This document shows, in pieces, positions 1 to 7,296 of a stretch of DNA of 12,981 nucleotides. A model generated the notes under the pieces. It was given only the letters and a program-made list of their open reading frames with translations, was not told where the DNA came from and ran no database searches. A program made the translations under genes and the position numbers. Position 1 is the first letter of the stretch; every line of letters begins with the position of its first letter. The DNA comes from Paratractidigestivibacter sp963640745 (GTDB lineage Bacteria; Actinomycetota; Coriobacteriia; Coriobacteriales; Atopobiaceae), in contig CAVIBB010000054.1 in assembly GCA_963640745.1 (NCBI GenBank), positions 1 through 12,981 on the forward strand, given 5' to 3'.

Positions 1-29
1 AGTATAGCCCGACGTTAGTATAGCCTGAC
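1..29. repeat. Two direct copies of a 13-bp unit at the left edge
   Basis: AGTATAGCCCGAC (1-13) is followed after GTT by AGTATAGCCTGAC (17-29): one mismatch and a 16-bp period. The first copy starts at the window edge, so this may be the end of a longer array. Similar short-period arrays sit in front of three genes further right, so a regulated gene may lie to the left. Only two copies are visible, so chance is possible. Confidence 0.5.
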
Positions 30-49
30 AAAAGTGGCGTATTAAGGTA

Positions 50-61
50 CCCCCCCCCCCC
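50..61. other. Homopolymer of 12 C
   Basis: Twelve consecutive C follow GGTA. Such tracts slip during replication and are often misread by sequencers, so the length is uncertain. The tract lies outside any gene I can support. The following stretch to 165 is very GC-rich with no further recognisable element. Confidence 0.9.
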
Positions 62-165
62 GCAGCACACAAACCGAACGGATTCGTAATGCGCGCGTTA
101 TGGCGCGGGGGCGCGGCGCGCGGCTCGCGGCCGCGCGATCGCAAACAGACGCCCGCCGCACAGCC

Positions 166-1359
166 CTAAAAGAACAACGGAACCCTATCCATAAGGAAAT
201 CCTCGATGGCGCAGGCCCCGGCCGACGCCCCGCCGACGACGATGCGCTTAGCCGTCGGATACTTCTTCAAAAACTTCGCCATGCCGCTTTGGCCCGATTC
301 GTTGCCGCTCTTTACCTCAATGGCGCCCAGGTCTCCTCCCTTGGCAACCACGAAGTCTACCTCGTCGTTTCCTTCCCTCCACCAGCAGACCTCAAAGCCC
401 TCCGACTGCGACCGGGCGATTAAGCGAGCTCCAACGGCCGACTCGACCAAGTGGCCACGCAGATCCGGCTGCGACAGGTATGCCGACCTGCCGCGCCCCG
501 AGGCCGACGTCATAAGCGACGTGTCGAAAACCATAAGGCGCGGCGAGCTTTTTCTTCTCGTAACCTGCTTGGTGTCGAACTTCTCCAGCCCGCAGATCAT
601 CCCCGCTTTGCCCAGAAGCTCCAGGTAGTGGGCAAGGGTAACCGTGTTTCCGGCGTCCTGCAGCTGCCCGAGCATCTTTGTATAGGAAAGCTCCTGCGCC
701 GAGTAGGCCGCGCCCAGCCTAAAGAGCGCGCGCATAAGGGCGGGCTTGCGCACATCCTCGAGCGCAAGTACGTCCTGCGAGATAGTCGGCTCGATAATCG
801 CATCGCGCATATACGCTGACCAGCGCGCCTCGTCATCAGCGAACCGGGCGGCTCCGGGATACCCTCCGAAAAATAGATACGTGTCGAGGTCGAAGCCGAA
901 CGCCTCTGCACACTCCGCCAATGACCAGTGCGGAGAGCGAATGAGCTCATAGCGTCCCATGAGTGAATCCTCGAGGCCCTTGTGAAGCAAAAGCGAAGAA
1001 GAACCGCTGAGAACGACCTTGAGGTCAACGTTATTGCGGCGATCCGCGTCATAGAGCGCTTTTACCGTTGTAGACCAGTGAGGGACCTTCTGAATCTCGT
1101 CCACAGCAAGGACCACGCCCGCGCCCGCGCTCCGGGCCATATTGCGGGCCTGCTGCCATTCGGTTTGTAGCCACTCGGGTGAAGGGACTACGGCGTCGTC
1201 CGCGCTCACATAATGCGACGGCTGGTCGCGCTTGGCGAGCGCCTGGGAAACGATGGTGCTCTTTCCCGTCTGCCGCGGACCAACGATGACCTGCATGAGC
1301 GGGTTATTAGTTTCCGCGAGGCGCGCGGAAAGGACGGACACCTGCGCACGTTCGAACAT
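166..1359 (-). CDS. AAA_14/DUF4143 family ATPase (COG1373-like)
   Basis: Predicted 397-residue P-loop ATPase with a nuclease-like C-terminal part; the biological role of this widespread family is unsettled. Walker A is GPRQTGKS (27-34), Walker B VVLAVDE (82-88), and a sensor-like stretch LSGSSS lies at 117-122. The C-terminal third has NDEVDF (331-336) followed by IEVK (347-350), which resembles the D...ExK pattern of PD-(D/E)xK folds typical of DUF4143. Length is normal for the family. The ATG at 1359 is supported by AGGAGG at 1365-1370, five bases upstream. The gene diverges from the AlbA_2 regulator gene at 1614. Three 22-bp repeats end ten bases before its ribosome binding site and overlap the likely promoter, so tight regulation, perhaps autogenous, is inferred. 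It shares architecture but little sequence with the ATPase at 8636-9802. The family call is firm; the function is unknown. Confidence 0.9.
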   Translation of the reverse strand: MFERAQVSVLSARLAETNNPLMQVIVGPRQTGKSTIVSQALAKRDQPSHYVSADDAVVPSPEWLQTEWQQARNMARSAGAGVVLAVDEIQKVPHWSTTVKALYDADRRNNVDLKVVLSGSSSLLLHKGLEDSLMGRYELIRSPHWSLAECAEAFGFDLDTYLFFGGYPGAARFADDEARWSAYMRDAIIEPTISQDVLALEDVRKPALMRALFRLGAAYSAQELSYTKMLGQLQDAGNTVTLAHYLELLGKAGMICGLEKFDTKQVTRRKSSPRLMVFDTSLMTSASGRGRSAYLSQPDLRGHLVESAVGARLIARSQSEGFEVCWWREGNDEVDFVVAKGGDLGAIEVKSGNESGQSGMAKFLKKYPTAKRIVVGGASAGACAIEDFLMDRVPLFF

Positions 1360-1380
1360 CTCGTCCTCCTACAATCGTTT

Positions 1381-1442
1381 TACTCAGTGTATTGAGTAAT
1401 TTTACTCAGTGTATTGAGTAATTTTACTCAGTGTATTGAGTA
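1381..1442 (-). repeat. Three 22-bp direct repeats with internal dyad (operator-like)
   Basis: TACTCAGTGTATTGAGTA occurs three times at 1381-1398, 1403-1420 and 1425-1442, identical each time and separated by ATTT, giving an exact 22-bp period. Each copy is a dyad of TACTCA and TGAGTA with a 6-bp centre; flanking bases extend the arms to 7. The spacing of about two helical turns would put bound proteins on one DNA face. The array ends just before the ribosome binding site of the DUF4143 ATPase gene, so a role as its operator is likely (inference). Confidence 0.85.
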
Positions 1443-1448
1443 AAACAA
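1421..1448 (-). promoter_or_regulatory. Possible sigma-70-type promoter inside the repeat array
   Basis: On the minus strand TTGTTT (1448-1443) is followed after 16 bases by TAAAAT (1426-1421), a good -10 match. The whole element overlaps repeats 2 and 3, so a protein bound to the repeats would block it. This is a pattern match only; repeat 1 offers further AT-rich alternatives. Confidence 0.4.
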
Positions 1449-1530
1449 TGCGGACGAACGTTGCGGCGGCGTGTCGGGAGAACGACGCATAAAGGCCGTA
1501 CCAGGCCTGCGCACGCCCCGGCGACCGAAT

Positions 1531-1588
1531 GTATCACTAAGTGTATCATGAGTGTATCAGTGATACACTCATGATACACTCATGATAC
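1531..1588 (+). repeat. Palindrome with 20-bp arms built from 11-bp direct repeats
   Basis: Bases 1540-1559 are perfectly inverted at 1561-1580 around a single G. Each arm is made of 11-bp units of the type GTATCATGAGT; TGATACACTCA recurs at 11-bp steps from 1561, and an outlying GTATCACTAA lies at 1531-1540. The element ends 25 bases before the ATG of the AlbA_2/HTH gene. One-turn spacing suggests cooperative binding along one face, plausibly by the HTH domain of the downstream product (inference). No clear -35/-10 pair can be assigned separately from the repeats. Confidence 0.85.
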
Positions 1589-1613
1589 GATTCACCCCCA
1601 GACAGGAGCAGAC

Positions 1614-3086
1614 ATGGCGCTTCCAATCACGCTTGAAGCCATTCTCGGTGGCAGCATCGTCGAAAGCGAGCGCATCGAGTTCAAGGAGACCTGGGATCCC
1701 CAGGCTTCGCTCAAAACGGTCTGCGCCTTCGCGAACGACCTGAACAATTGGGGCGGAGGCTACATCGTCATCGGCGTCCGCGAGCTCGACGACGGCACAA
1801 AAGACCTGGTGGGAGCCCCTCTGGCCAACCTCGACGCCTGGATGAAGGACATCCTAAACAAGTGCAAGCTCATCCAGCCCGACTACATACCGATCTCCGA
1901 AGTCGTCGAATACCAGGGCAGGCACTTCATTACCTTGTGGTGTCATGGCGGTAGCGTGCGCCCCTATTCCTCGCCAAAATCCATGGGAAAAAAGTCCGAG
2001 CGCGTCCATTGGGTCCGCCGCCTCTCTTCCACCGTTGCGCCGAGCAACGAGGAGGAGCGCGACCTCTACACCCTCTCCAACAACGTCCCCTTTGACGACA
2101 GGCCCAATCACGAGGCAGACCTCTCCGACTTGAACCCGATTCTGGTCAAGTCATACCTCAAGTCCGTGGGAAGCCAGCTTTACGAGACATTCGACAGCTC
2201 GGACTTCGAGGATGTGTGCCGCAACATGCACATCGCCGCAGGACCCGCGGAGTACCTGAAGCCGCTGAACGTGGGCCTGCTGTTCTTCTCGGCCGACCCG
2301 GCCAGGTTCTTCCCTTACGCGCAGATCGACGTGGTGGAATTCCCAGACGGCGAGGGCGGAGACACCCTTGTGGAGCACACCTTTACCGGCCCGCTGAGCC
2401 AACAGCTCGAAGACGCCTTGCGCTACCTTTCGAACAACGTGGTCAAGGAATTTATCGTTAAGCAGGCAGACGGCTCTCCAAGCAATAGATTCTTTAACTA
2501 TCCGGGAGAAGCACTCAAAGAGGCGCTGGCAAACGCCGTGTACCACAAGGGATATGACTCGCGCGAGCCCATTGAAGTCCGCGTCCTGCCGGACAGGATA
2601 GAGATACTGAGCCACCCGGGTGCCGACCGCTCCATTAGCCTGGAGGGGCTCAAGGACTATCGAATGGCCTGCAGGCGCTATCGGAACCGGCGAATCGGCG
2701 AGTTCCTCAAGGAATTGGGGCTTACCGAAGGACGCAACACGGGCATCCACAAAATCTTGCGGGCACTGCGCCAGAACGGTTCGCCGGACCCGCTGTTCGA
2801 GACGGATGAGGAGCGCCTGTACTTCATGGTCACGCTGTACGCAAGGCAGCGAACCGAAACGCCGACCGGCAGCAACGAAAAGAAGCCGAGCACGTCGGCG
2901 ATTCGAGCGAAGCGGCGAGACGCCGTGCTCGAGTACCTTACCAAAGACCCCAGCGCAACCGCCGCCGCAGTGTCTCGCGAGCTGCAGATTCCTCTCGCCA
3001 CGCTAAACCGCGACCTAAACGCGCTGCGCAGCGAGCAGCGGCTTGACGGCAACTCGCGGACGGGGTGGAAAGTGAAGGAAGGCTAG
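1614..3086 (+). CDS. Schlafen/AlbA_2-domain ATP-binding transcriptional regulator (COG2865-like)
   Basis: Predicted 490-residue DNA-binding regulator. The N-terminal AlbA_2 (Schlafen AAA_4-type) domain is seen in ESERIEFKETWD (17-28) and NNWGGGYIVIGV (44-55), the usual core of that fold. The middle contains EALANAVYHKGY (303-314) and PDRIEILSHPG (326-336), as in the HATPase_c_4 part of COG2865 proteins. The C-terminus carries a winged-helix-like segment from about 430 to 487, with a helix-turn-helix near VSRELQIPLATLNRDLNALR (453-472). The ATG at 1614 has AGGAG at 1604-1608 with 5-base spacing. The gene is monocistronic here: it diverges from the ATPase gene at 1359 and converges with the ABC transporter gene. 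The large palindrome directly upstream suggests autoregulation. Ligand and target genes are unknown; such genes often lie in defence or mobile regions. Confidence 0.88.
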   Translation: MALPITLEAILGGSIVESERIEFKETWDPQASLKTVCAFANDLNNWGGGYIVIGVRELDDGTKDLVGAPLANLDAWMKDILNKCKLIQPDYIPISEVVEYQGRHFITLWCHGGSVRPYSSPKSMGKKSERVHWVRRLSSTVAPSNEEERDLYTLSNNVPFDDRPNHEADLSDLNPILVKSYLKSVGSQLYETFDSSDFEDVCRNMHIAAGPAEYLKPLNVGLLFFSADPARFFPYAQIDVVEFPDGEGGDTLVEHTFTGPLSQQLEDALRYLSNNVVKEFIVKQADGSPSNRFFNYPGEALKEALANAVYHKGYDSREPIEVRVLPDRIEILSHPGADRSISLEGLKDYRMACRRYRNRRIGEFLKELGLTEGRNTGIHKILRALRQNGSPDPLFETDEERLYFMVTLYARQRTETPTGSNEKKPSTSAIRAKRRDAVLEYLTKDPSATAAAVSRELQIPLATLNRDLNALRSEQRLDGNSRTGWKVKEG

Positions 3087-3160
3087 CCCCCGGGCGGGCG
3101 ACGCGGCGGCGAGCAAAGTCGCGAAGGGACCCGCAGGCCGGAAAACGACCCGGTAGATCC

Positions 3161-3199
3161 GCGTAGGGCGGGAGAGCAACCCCCGCCTACGCCCTACGC
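3161..3199 (-). terminator. Hairpin at the end of the ABC transporter gene
   Basis: GCGTAGGGCG (3161-3170) and CGCCCTACGC (3190-3199) are perfect inverted repeats, with further C/G pairing possible inside. The right arm contains the transporter stop codon at 3194-3196. There is no U tract after it on either strand, so this is at best a weak or factor-assisted terminator between the two convergent genes. The rest of 3087-3193 shows nothing recognisable. Confidence 0.35.
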
Positions 3200-4948
3200 C
3201 AGCTCGGTCNNNNNNNNNNGCTCGGTCATGCCGGCGAGGTAGCTGCTCGAATCCGCCACGAGGTCGTCGATGGCGCCCTGCTCGACGACGCGCCCGCCGG
3301 CAAGCACCACGGCGCGGTCGGCCATGCGGACCGTCGCCAGGCTGTGGGCGATGAGCACCACGGCCGACTCCTCCCCCAACGAGCCGATGACGTCGTGGAA
3401 CGCGGTCTCGCTCTCGTAGTCCAGCGCGCTCGTGGCCTCGTCCAGCACAATCAGGCTCGGGTTGCCCAGCAGCACGCGGGCCAGCACGATGCGCTGGCGC
3501 TCGCCGCCGGAAAGCCTCACGCCGCGGTCGCCCAGCTCGGTGTCGAGCCCCTCGGGCAGCTTGCTCACAAAGCCCCACGCGTACGCCTTCTTGAGCACGT
3601 CGACCAGCTCCTCGTCGGTCGCGCCGGGGTGGAAGCGCTTGAGGTTCTCGCGCACCGAGGCGTTGAGGATCAGCGGGTCCTGCGGCACGTAGCCCACCTG
3701 ACGGCGCCACGACGCGATGTTCTCGCGCCCCAGGGCATCCCCGTCGACGCGCACCGCGCCGCCTCGCGGCAGCAGGAACCCCATCAGAATATTAACCGCC
3801 GTCGTCTTGCCCGCGCCGTTGCGCCCCAGCAGCGCGACCTTCTCGCCGCGCTCGATCGCAAAGTCAACGCCGCGCAGCGTCTCCTCGTCGGAGTCCCGGT
3901 ACGCAAAGCGCACGTCGTCGAAGCGCAGCTCACGCCACCCGGAATAGTCGACGTCGCGCTCCTCGACTTCTTCCTCGCCGCGGCCCATCGTCTCCTGTGC
4001 CTCAGCCACCTTCTCGTACGCCGGCACGCAGCTGTCGATGTTCTGGATCTGCCCCTGGAAGCCGGAGAACACGGGCCACAGCCGCGCGAACACGTACACG
4101 AGCACCACCAGGCGGTCGGTCTGGACCTCCATCCCCAGCGTGCAGACCAGGTAAACGATGGAGATCATGACCGCGGCGGTCAGCGAGTACACGAGCCCGG
4201 GCACAGAGCTCTGGCGCGTGTACTTCATCCGCGCGGTCATAAAAGATTCGCTGATTCGCTCGAACAGCTCGGCGTGCTCGGCCTCAACGCTGTACGCGCG
4301 GACCTCCTTGACGCTGGCCAGCTGGTTCTGGAGCTCGCCGTAGAACTCCCGGTTGATGCCGATAAGCTCCTCGCCGTACTCGTGTGACTTCTTGCGCAGC
4401 GGGGCAAAGACGCCGAGCATGGCCACGCCCATCACGCACACGAGCATGGTCACGGGCACGCTCATGTACAGCGCGATGGCCAGCTGCACGCCGGCCGAAA
4501 CGATGCTCGACAGAAACCCGATGACCGCCGAGATGCCGTAGCTCACCTGGTAGCACTGGTTAGTAAATAGATTGATAAGGTCAGCATCCTTCTGCGCGGT
4601 CAGCGTCTCCCAGCTCGCGCCGGAAACGGCCTCGTAGAGGCGCTTGCGCATGTCCATGCCCGTCTTCTCGATAAAGGCGGTCTGGCGAATGGTAAGCATG
4701 CGCGAGAGCGTCGCCTTAACCGTGACGAGCGCGATGTAGCTCACCAGCAGCGTCCCCACCTGGGCGGCGTACGGCATGGCCGCGAACCACCCGGGCAGCG
4801 GGCTGTTACCTATCTGCAGCATGTTGAGCAGCGGAATGAGCATCACGGTGCTCACGCCCGAAAGCGCGGACACCGCGATGTTCCACCACAGGATGCTCAG
4901 AAACGTCCGGCGGTCGGTTTTCCAGATAGCTTGGAGAAGTGTTTTCAT
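3194..4948 (-). CDS. ABC exporter, fused permease and ATPase, last gene of the RiPP locus
   Basis: Half-size type I ABC exporter (584 residues as given, probably 578) likely to export the mature peptide as a homodimer. The permease half shows hydrophobic segments near 16-40, 62-80, 138-160, 165-183, 250-272 and 278-295. The ATPase half has Walker A GRNGAGKTT (375-383), Q-loop YVPQDP (420-425), signature LSGGERQR (479-486), Walker B LIVLDEATSALD (499-510) and the H-loop histidine in IAHSLAT (533-539). There is no N-terminal C39 peptidase domain, so leader removal must be done by another protein. The gene follows the kinase gene by 26 bases. GGGGAG sits about 20 bases before the ATG, which is rather far. 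Ten N near the 3' end are flanked by the same 8 bases and preserve the reading frame; joined over that overlap the protein ends GMTELA. Confidence 0.92.
   Translation of the reverse strand: MKTLLQAIWKTDRRTFLSILWWNIAVSALSGVSTVMLIPLLNMLQIGNSPLPGWFAAMPYAAQVGTLLVSYIALVTVKATLSRMLTIRQTAFIEKTGMDMRKRLYEAVSGASWETLTAQKDADLINLFTNQCYQVSYGISAVIGFLSSIVSAGVQLAIALYMSVPVTMLVCVMGVAMLGVFAPLRKKSHEYGEELIGINREFYGELQNQLASVKEVRAYSVEAEHAELFERISESFMTARMKYTRQSSVPGLVYSLTAAVMISIVYLVCTLGMEVQTDRLVVLVYVFARLWPVFSGFQGQIQNIDSCVPAYEKVAEAQETMGRGEEEVEERDVDYSGWRELRFDDVRFAYRDSDEETLRGVDFAIERGEKVALLGRNGAGKTTAVNILMGFLLPRGGAVRVDGDALGRENIASWRRQVGYVPQDPLILNASVRENLKRFHPGATDEELVDVLKKAYAWGFVSKLPEGLDTELGDRGVRLSGGERQRIVLARVLLGNPSLIVLDEATSALDYESETAFHDVIGSLGEESAVVLIAHSLATVRMADRAVVLAGGRVVEQGAIDDLVADSSSYLAGMTEXXXXTELA
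3210..3219. other. Assembly gap (10 N) inside a duplicated 8-mer
   Basis: GCTCGGTC occurs directly before (3202-3209) and directly after (3220-3227) the ten N. This is what an artificial join of two overlapping contig ends looks like; the true sequence is probably one copy, 18 bases shorter. It lies within the last codons of the ABC transporter gene and does not change its frame. Confidence 0.85.
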
Positions 4949-4974
4949 GCGTTACGAGGCGGGCGGCCGCTCCC

Positions 4975-6048
4975 CTACTCCTCGATCATCCCGAGCTCGC
5001 GGAACTGGGCGAGCAGCGCGTCGAGATCCTTGGCCGCGGTCTCCTCGTCGACCTCGTACTCGGCCAGGATGGCGGCCAGGATGTCCTCGCGTGAGACGGG
5101 CATCTTGAGCTGCTCGAACACGAAGGCGGAGACGTCGTTGAGGACGACCGTGCCGTCGAACTTGCCGATGTTGTCGCCGGTGGGCATGACCATGTGCTCG
5201 TCCAGGACGTTGCGCAGCGTGAAGCCATCCTTGATCTGCATGAGTTCCTCTTCCTCTTGGGCCGGCTCAATGAGCTCGGGGTGGTTAACAAGAACATCGT
5301 AGATGACGCGCGCGTCGTCCGCGCCCATTCCGCAGAACACGCGCAATACGGGCACGGTCTTGGCGAGGCGATGAACGTTGACGAGCGCGAGCGCCGCGGA
5401 GTCCGTGTCCCACATGGGAATAAACGCCTGCTGGGTCAGGAGCCCGCGCGCCTGGCGCTCGGTGAGGCGACGGACGTAGTTGGCCGGCGAGCGGCGCACG
5501 TCGAGGATGCACTTGAGCGGGACCTCGACGTCGCAAAAGACCTGCTCCTTGCCGTCCCAGGGCACGCCGCACGCGGTGGCGCCGCCGCCGGGCTCGAGGC
5601 GGACGGCCGGGCGGTCGCCGGAGACGAGCTCGGCGGCGAGGCCGTCGGCGTCGGTCCAGGCAAAGGCGCGCGTGGACTTGCCCGCGCCGCTGCGGCCGGT
5701 AAAGACGACCGCGAAGTCGTCCTTGCGCACGCACGCGCCGTGGAGCGAGACGATGCCCTCGCGGGTAAAGCGGCACTCAAAGGCGGTGCGCAGCAAGAAG
5801 CGCGAGCGGTCGAGGGCGCCCGCGTGCTCGCCACCGGGGATGGCCTGCATGCTGGCGTAGTCGCCGCTGACGAGCAGGCCGGCGGGCGGCTCGGTGCCCT
5901 TGAGGCGGTAGAGCCAGCTGCCGTCGGCGGTGCGGTAGACGAGGACCTCGGCCGTGTCCGCCGCGAGGGTGAGCTCGTCGTCGGCCGGCTGCTCGGCGCA
6001 GACGGGCGTGGCGTCGATCTGCTGCTGGAGTTGCGAGAAGAGGGTCAT
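4975..6048 (-). CDS. HPr-kinase-like protein fused to a C-terminal PqqD-like (RRE) domain
   Basis: Probable 357-residue bifunctional RiPP maturation protein. The N-terminal and middle part is HPr-kinase-like: LHGACV (102-107) precedes the P-loop GRSGAGKST (118-126), and SGDRP (143-147) takes the place of the acidic motif usual in HprK relatives. The last 85 or so residues (from about 271), with KDGFTLRNVLDEHMVMP and ending LLAQFRELGMIEE, match a PqqD-like winged helix, the prototype RiPP leader-binding element. HprK homologues in paeninodin-type lasso clusters phosphorylate precursor peptides (established); that this one does so is inference. I start at the ATG at 6048; a GTG at 6105 is in frame and would add 19 residues. 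Neither has a strong ribosome binding site (GAAG lies seven bases before 6048). The gene lies between the radical SAM and ABC transporter genes. Confidence 0.85.
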   Translation of the reverse strand: MTLFSQLQQQIDATPVCAEQPADDELTLAADTAEVLVYRTADGSWLYRLKGTEPPAGLLVSGDYASMQAIPGGEHAGALDRSRFLLRTAFECRFTREGIVSLHGACVRKDDFAVVFTGRSGAGKSTRAFAWTDADGLAAELVSGDRPAVRLEPGGGATACGVPWDGKEQVFCDVEVPLKCILDVRRSPANYVRRLTERQARGLLTQQAFIPMWDTDSAALALVNVHRLAKTVPVLRVFCGMGADDARVIYDVLVNHPELIEPAQEEEELMQIKDGFTLRNVLDEHMVMPTGDNIGKFDGTVVLNDVSAFVFEQLKMPVSREDILAAILAEYEVDEETAAKDLDALLAQFRELGMIEE

Positions 6049-6095
6049 GAGGGTACTTCGTTTCTGTACAAAAAGGGCCTTCCGTACTTTTTTTA
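6049..6095 (-). promoter_or_regulatory. GTAC-rich element between the radical SAM and kinase genes
   Basis: The minus strand reads AAAAAAAGTACGGAAGGCCC then TTTTTGTACAG, with a further AAGTACCC next to the ATG: three GTAC palindromes plus A and T runs able to form alternative short stems. It resembles the element at 7863-7911 (AAGTACGG, a CC-rich step, TTTT, then GTAC). It may be a processing or attenuation site, or a lineage-specific intergenic repeat. If the GTG at 6105 were used, the region would be coding. Confidence 0.35.
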
Positions 6096-6117
6096 CGCCA
6101 TCCACCAGGAAGGAGCA

Positions 6118-7293
6118 CTACCGTTTGGAAATACCCTCGGCGACCATGCGTTTTCCCCACTGGCAGATAGCCGGGTTGGCGTGGCCGCGCGGAGCGCCCG
6201 AGGCGTGATCCGTAACGCAGCCCTTGCAGGCGTGCTGATAGGAACATCCCTCACACTCCACGGGGAGCGGGAAGTCGAGGGCCGTCTGGTTGGTAAGTCG
6301 CCAGCTCTCCGCGAACCCGTGCCCGAGCACATCGACCGGCTCGCAGGGAAACGTGTTGCACGGACGCATACGACCTCTCCAATCGATGGAGCACGCGCTT
6401 CTTCCCGCACCACAACGCACGCCTCGGGGGGCCTCATCCGGCGCGGTCTTGGAATCGGCGACATCCGGCAGCTCATCGGGCTCGCACTCGGGTTCAATGG
6501 CACTACCGGTAAGCTCCATCTTTAGCTTGAGCATGGATACGTAGGTATCGAGATCGGAGTCGGCCAGGTCACGGCCCGTCTCGTCTCGCGGCGAGACGAT
6601 CCCCGAGTTGATGACGAAGGAGAAGCCCTCCTCGTGGAGCAGGCGCACGACCTCGAGACCGTCGGTCATGAAGGCGTTCGGCGTGACGGCAACGGAAAGC
6701 GGCATGCCCGCGTCGCGCAGCCGGCGAATGTTGCCCAGGACGCGCGCGAACATCCGGCGGCCCGTGACGCGCTCGTAGGCATCCTCGCTCGCGCCGTAAA
6801 GCGTGACCTGAATGAGCGACGGCGGGTTGGCCACGAGGAAGTCGACCATAGTCTCGTCCATGAGGATGCCGTTAGAGAGGATGTGCGTCTCGAGGCCGAG
6901 GCTTCGCAGGTAGAGGTAGAACTCCTTGAAGCCCGGGTAGGTAAGGCACTCGCCGCCGGTGATGCTGGCGTACATCACGCCGGCGTCGAACGCCTGGCGC
7001 GCGATGTCCTTCCAGGTCTCCACGGGCAGCAGCTTCGCGCCGTTAAGCTGGGCGGCGTCGAGGTGGACGTAGCACATCTTGCAGTCGAGGTTGCACAGCG
7101 GCGTGAGCTCGAAGGTGACGGAAACGGGCACGCCCTTCTCACGAGCCTTGAAGTCCATGTACCTGTGAACCTCGCGATAGCGGCGGTAATCGGTTATGCC
7201 CTCGGCGTCCAACTGGGCAAGGAGCTCGCGAAGGGAGCCGGGGAGCTTGGGAGCTTCGCTCTCTTGTCGGTCGTTCTGGTCGTTTTCTGCCAT
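6118..7293 (-). CDS. Radical SAM/SPASM peptide-modifying enzyme
   Basis: Predicted 391-residue enzyme that uses a [4Fe-4S] cluster and S-adenosylmethionine to start radical chemistry, here probably on the precursor peptides. The cluster motif CNLDCKMC is at 67-74; ITGGECLTYPG (111-121) and LSNGILM (139-145) are typical strand motifs of the barrel. The C-terminal SPASM region has cysteines at 294, 301, 312, 317, 347, 350, 356, 359 and 377, enough for auxiliary Fe-S clusters. SPASM enzymes of RiPP pathways form thioether, C-C or other crosslinks; the bond made here cannot be told from sequence. The PqqD-like domain is not in this protein but in the next gene. ATG at 7293 has AGGAG (7305-7301) seven bases upstream, overlapping the end of the peptidase gene region; only 3 bases separate the genes, so they are surely cotranscribed. 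The stop at 6118 lies in frame with the kinase gene. Confidence 0.93.
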   Translation of the reverse strand: MAENDQNDRQESEAPKLPGSLRELLAQLDAEGITDYRRYREVHRYMDFKAREKGVPVSVTFELTPLCNLDCKMCYVHLDAAQLNGAKLLPVETWKDIARQAFDAGVMYASITGGECLTYPGFKEFYLYLRSLGLETHILSNGILMDETMVDFLVANPPSLIQVTLYGASEDAYERVTGRRMFARVLGNIRRLRDAGMPLSVAVTPNAFMTDGLEVVRLLHEEGFSFVINSGIVSPRDETGRDLADSDLDTYVSMLKLKMELTGSAIEPECEPDELPDVADSKTAPDEAPRGVRCGAGRSACSIDWRGRMRPCNTFPCEPVDVLGHGFAESWRLTNQTALDFPLPVECEGCSYQHACKGCVTDHASGAPRGHANPAICQWGKRMVAEGISKR

Positions 7294-7296
7294 GGG

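Noticed and set aside
3344..4387. Long plus-strand ORF opposite the ABC transporter gene
   Set aside because: It is a GC-codon shadow: low-complexity Arg/Ala/His/Val-rich protein, no ribosome binding site and no recognisable motif, while the minus strand has every ABC motif.
5194..6525. Plus-strand ORF of 443 codons across the kinase and radical SAM genes
   Set aside because: It spans two well-supported opposite-strand genes and encodes a low-complexity Gly/Ala/Arg/Glu product.
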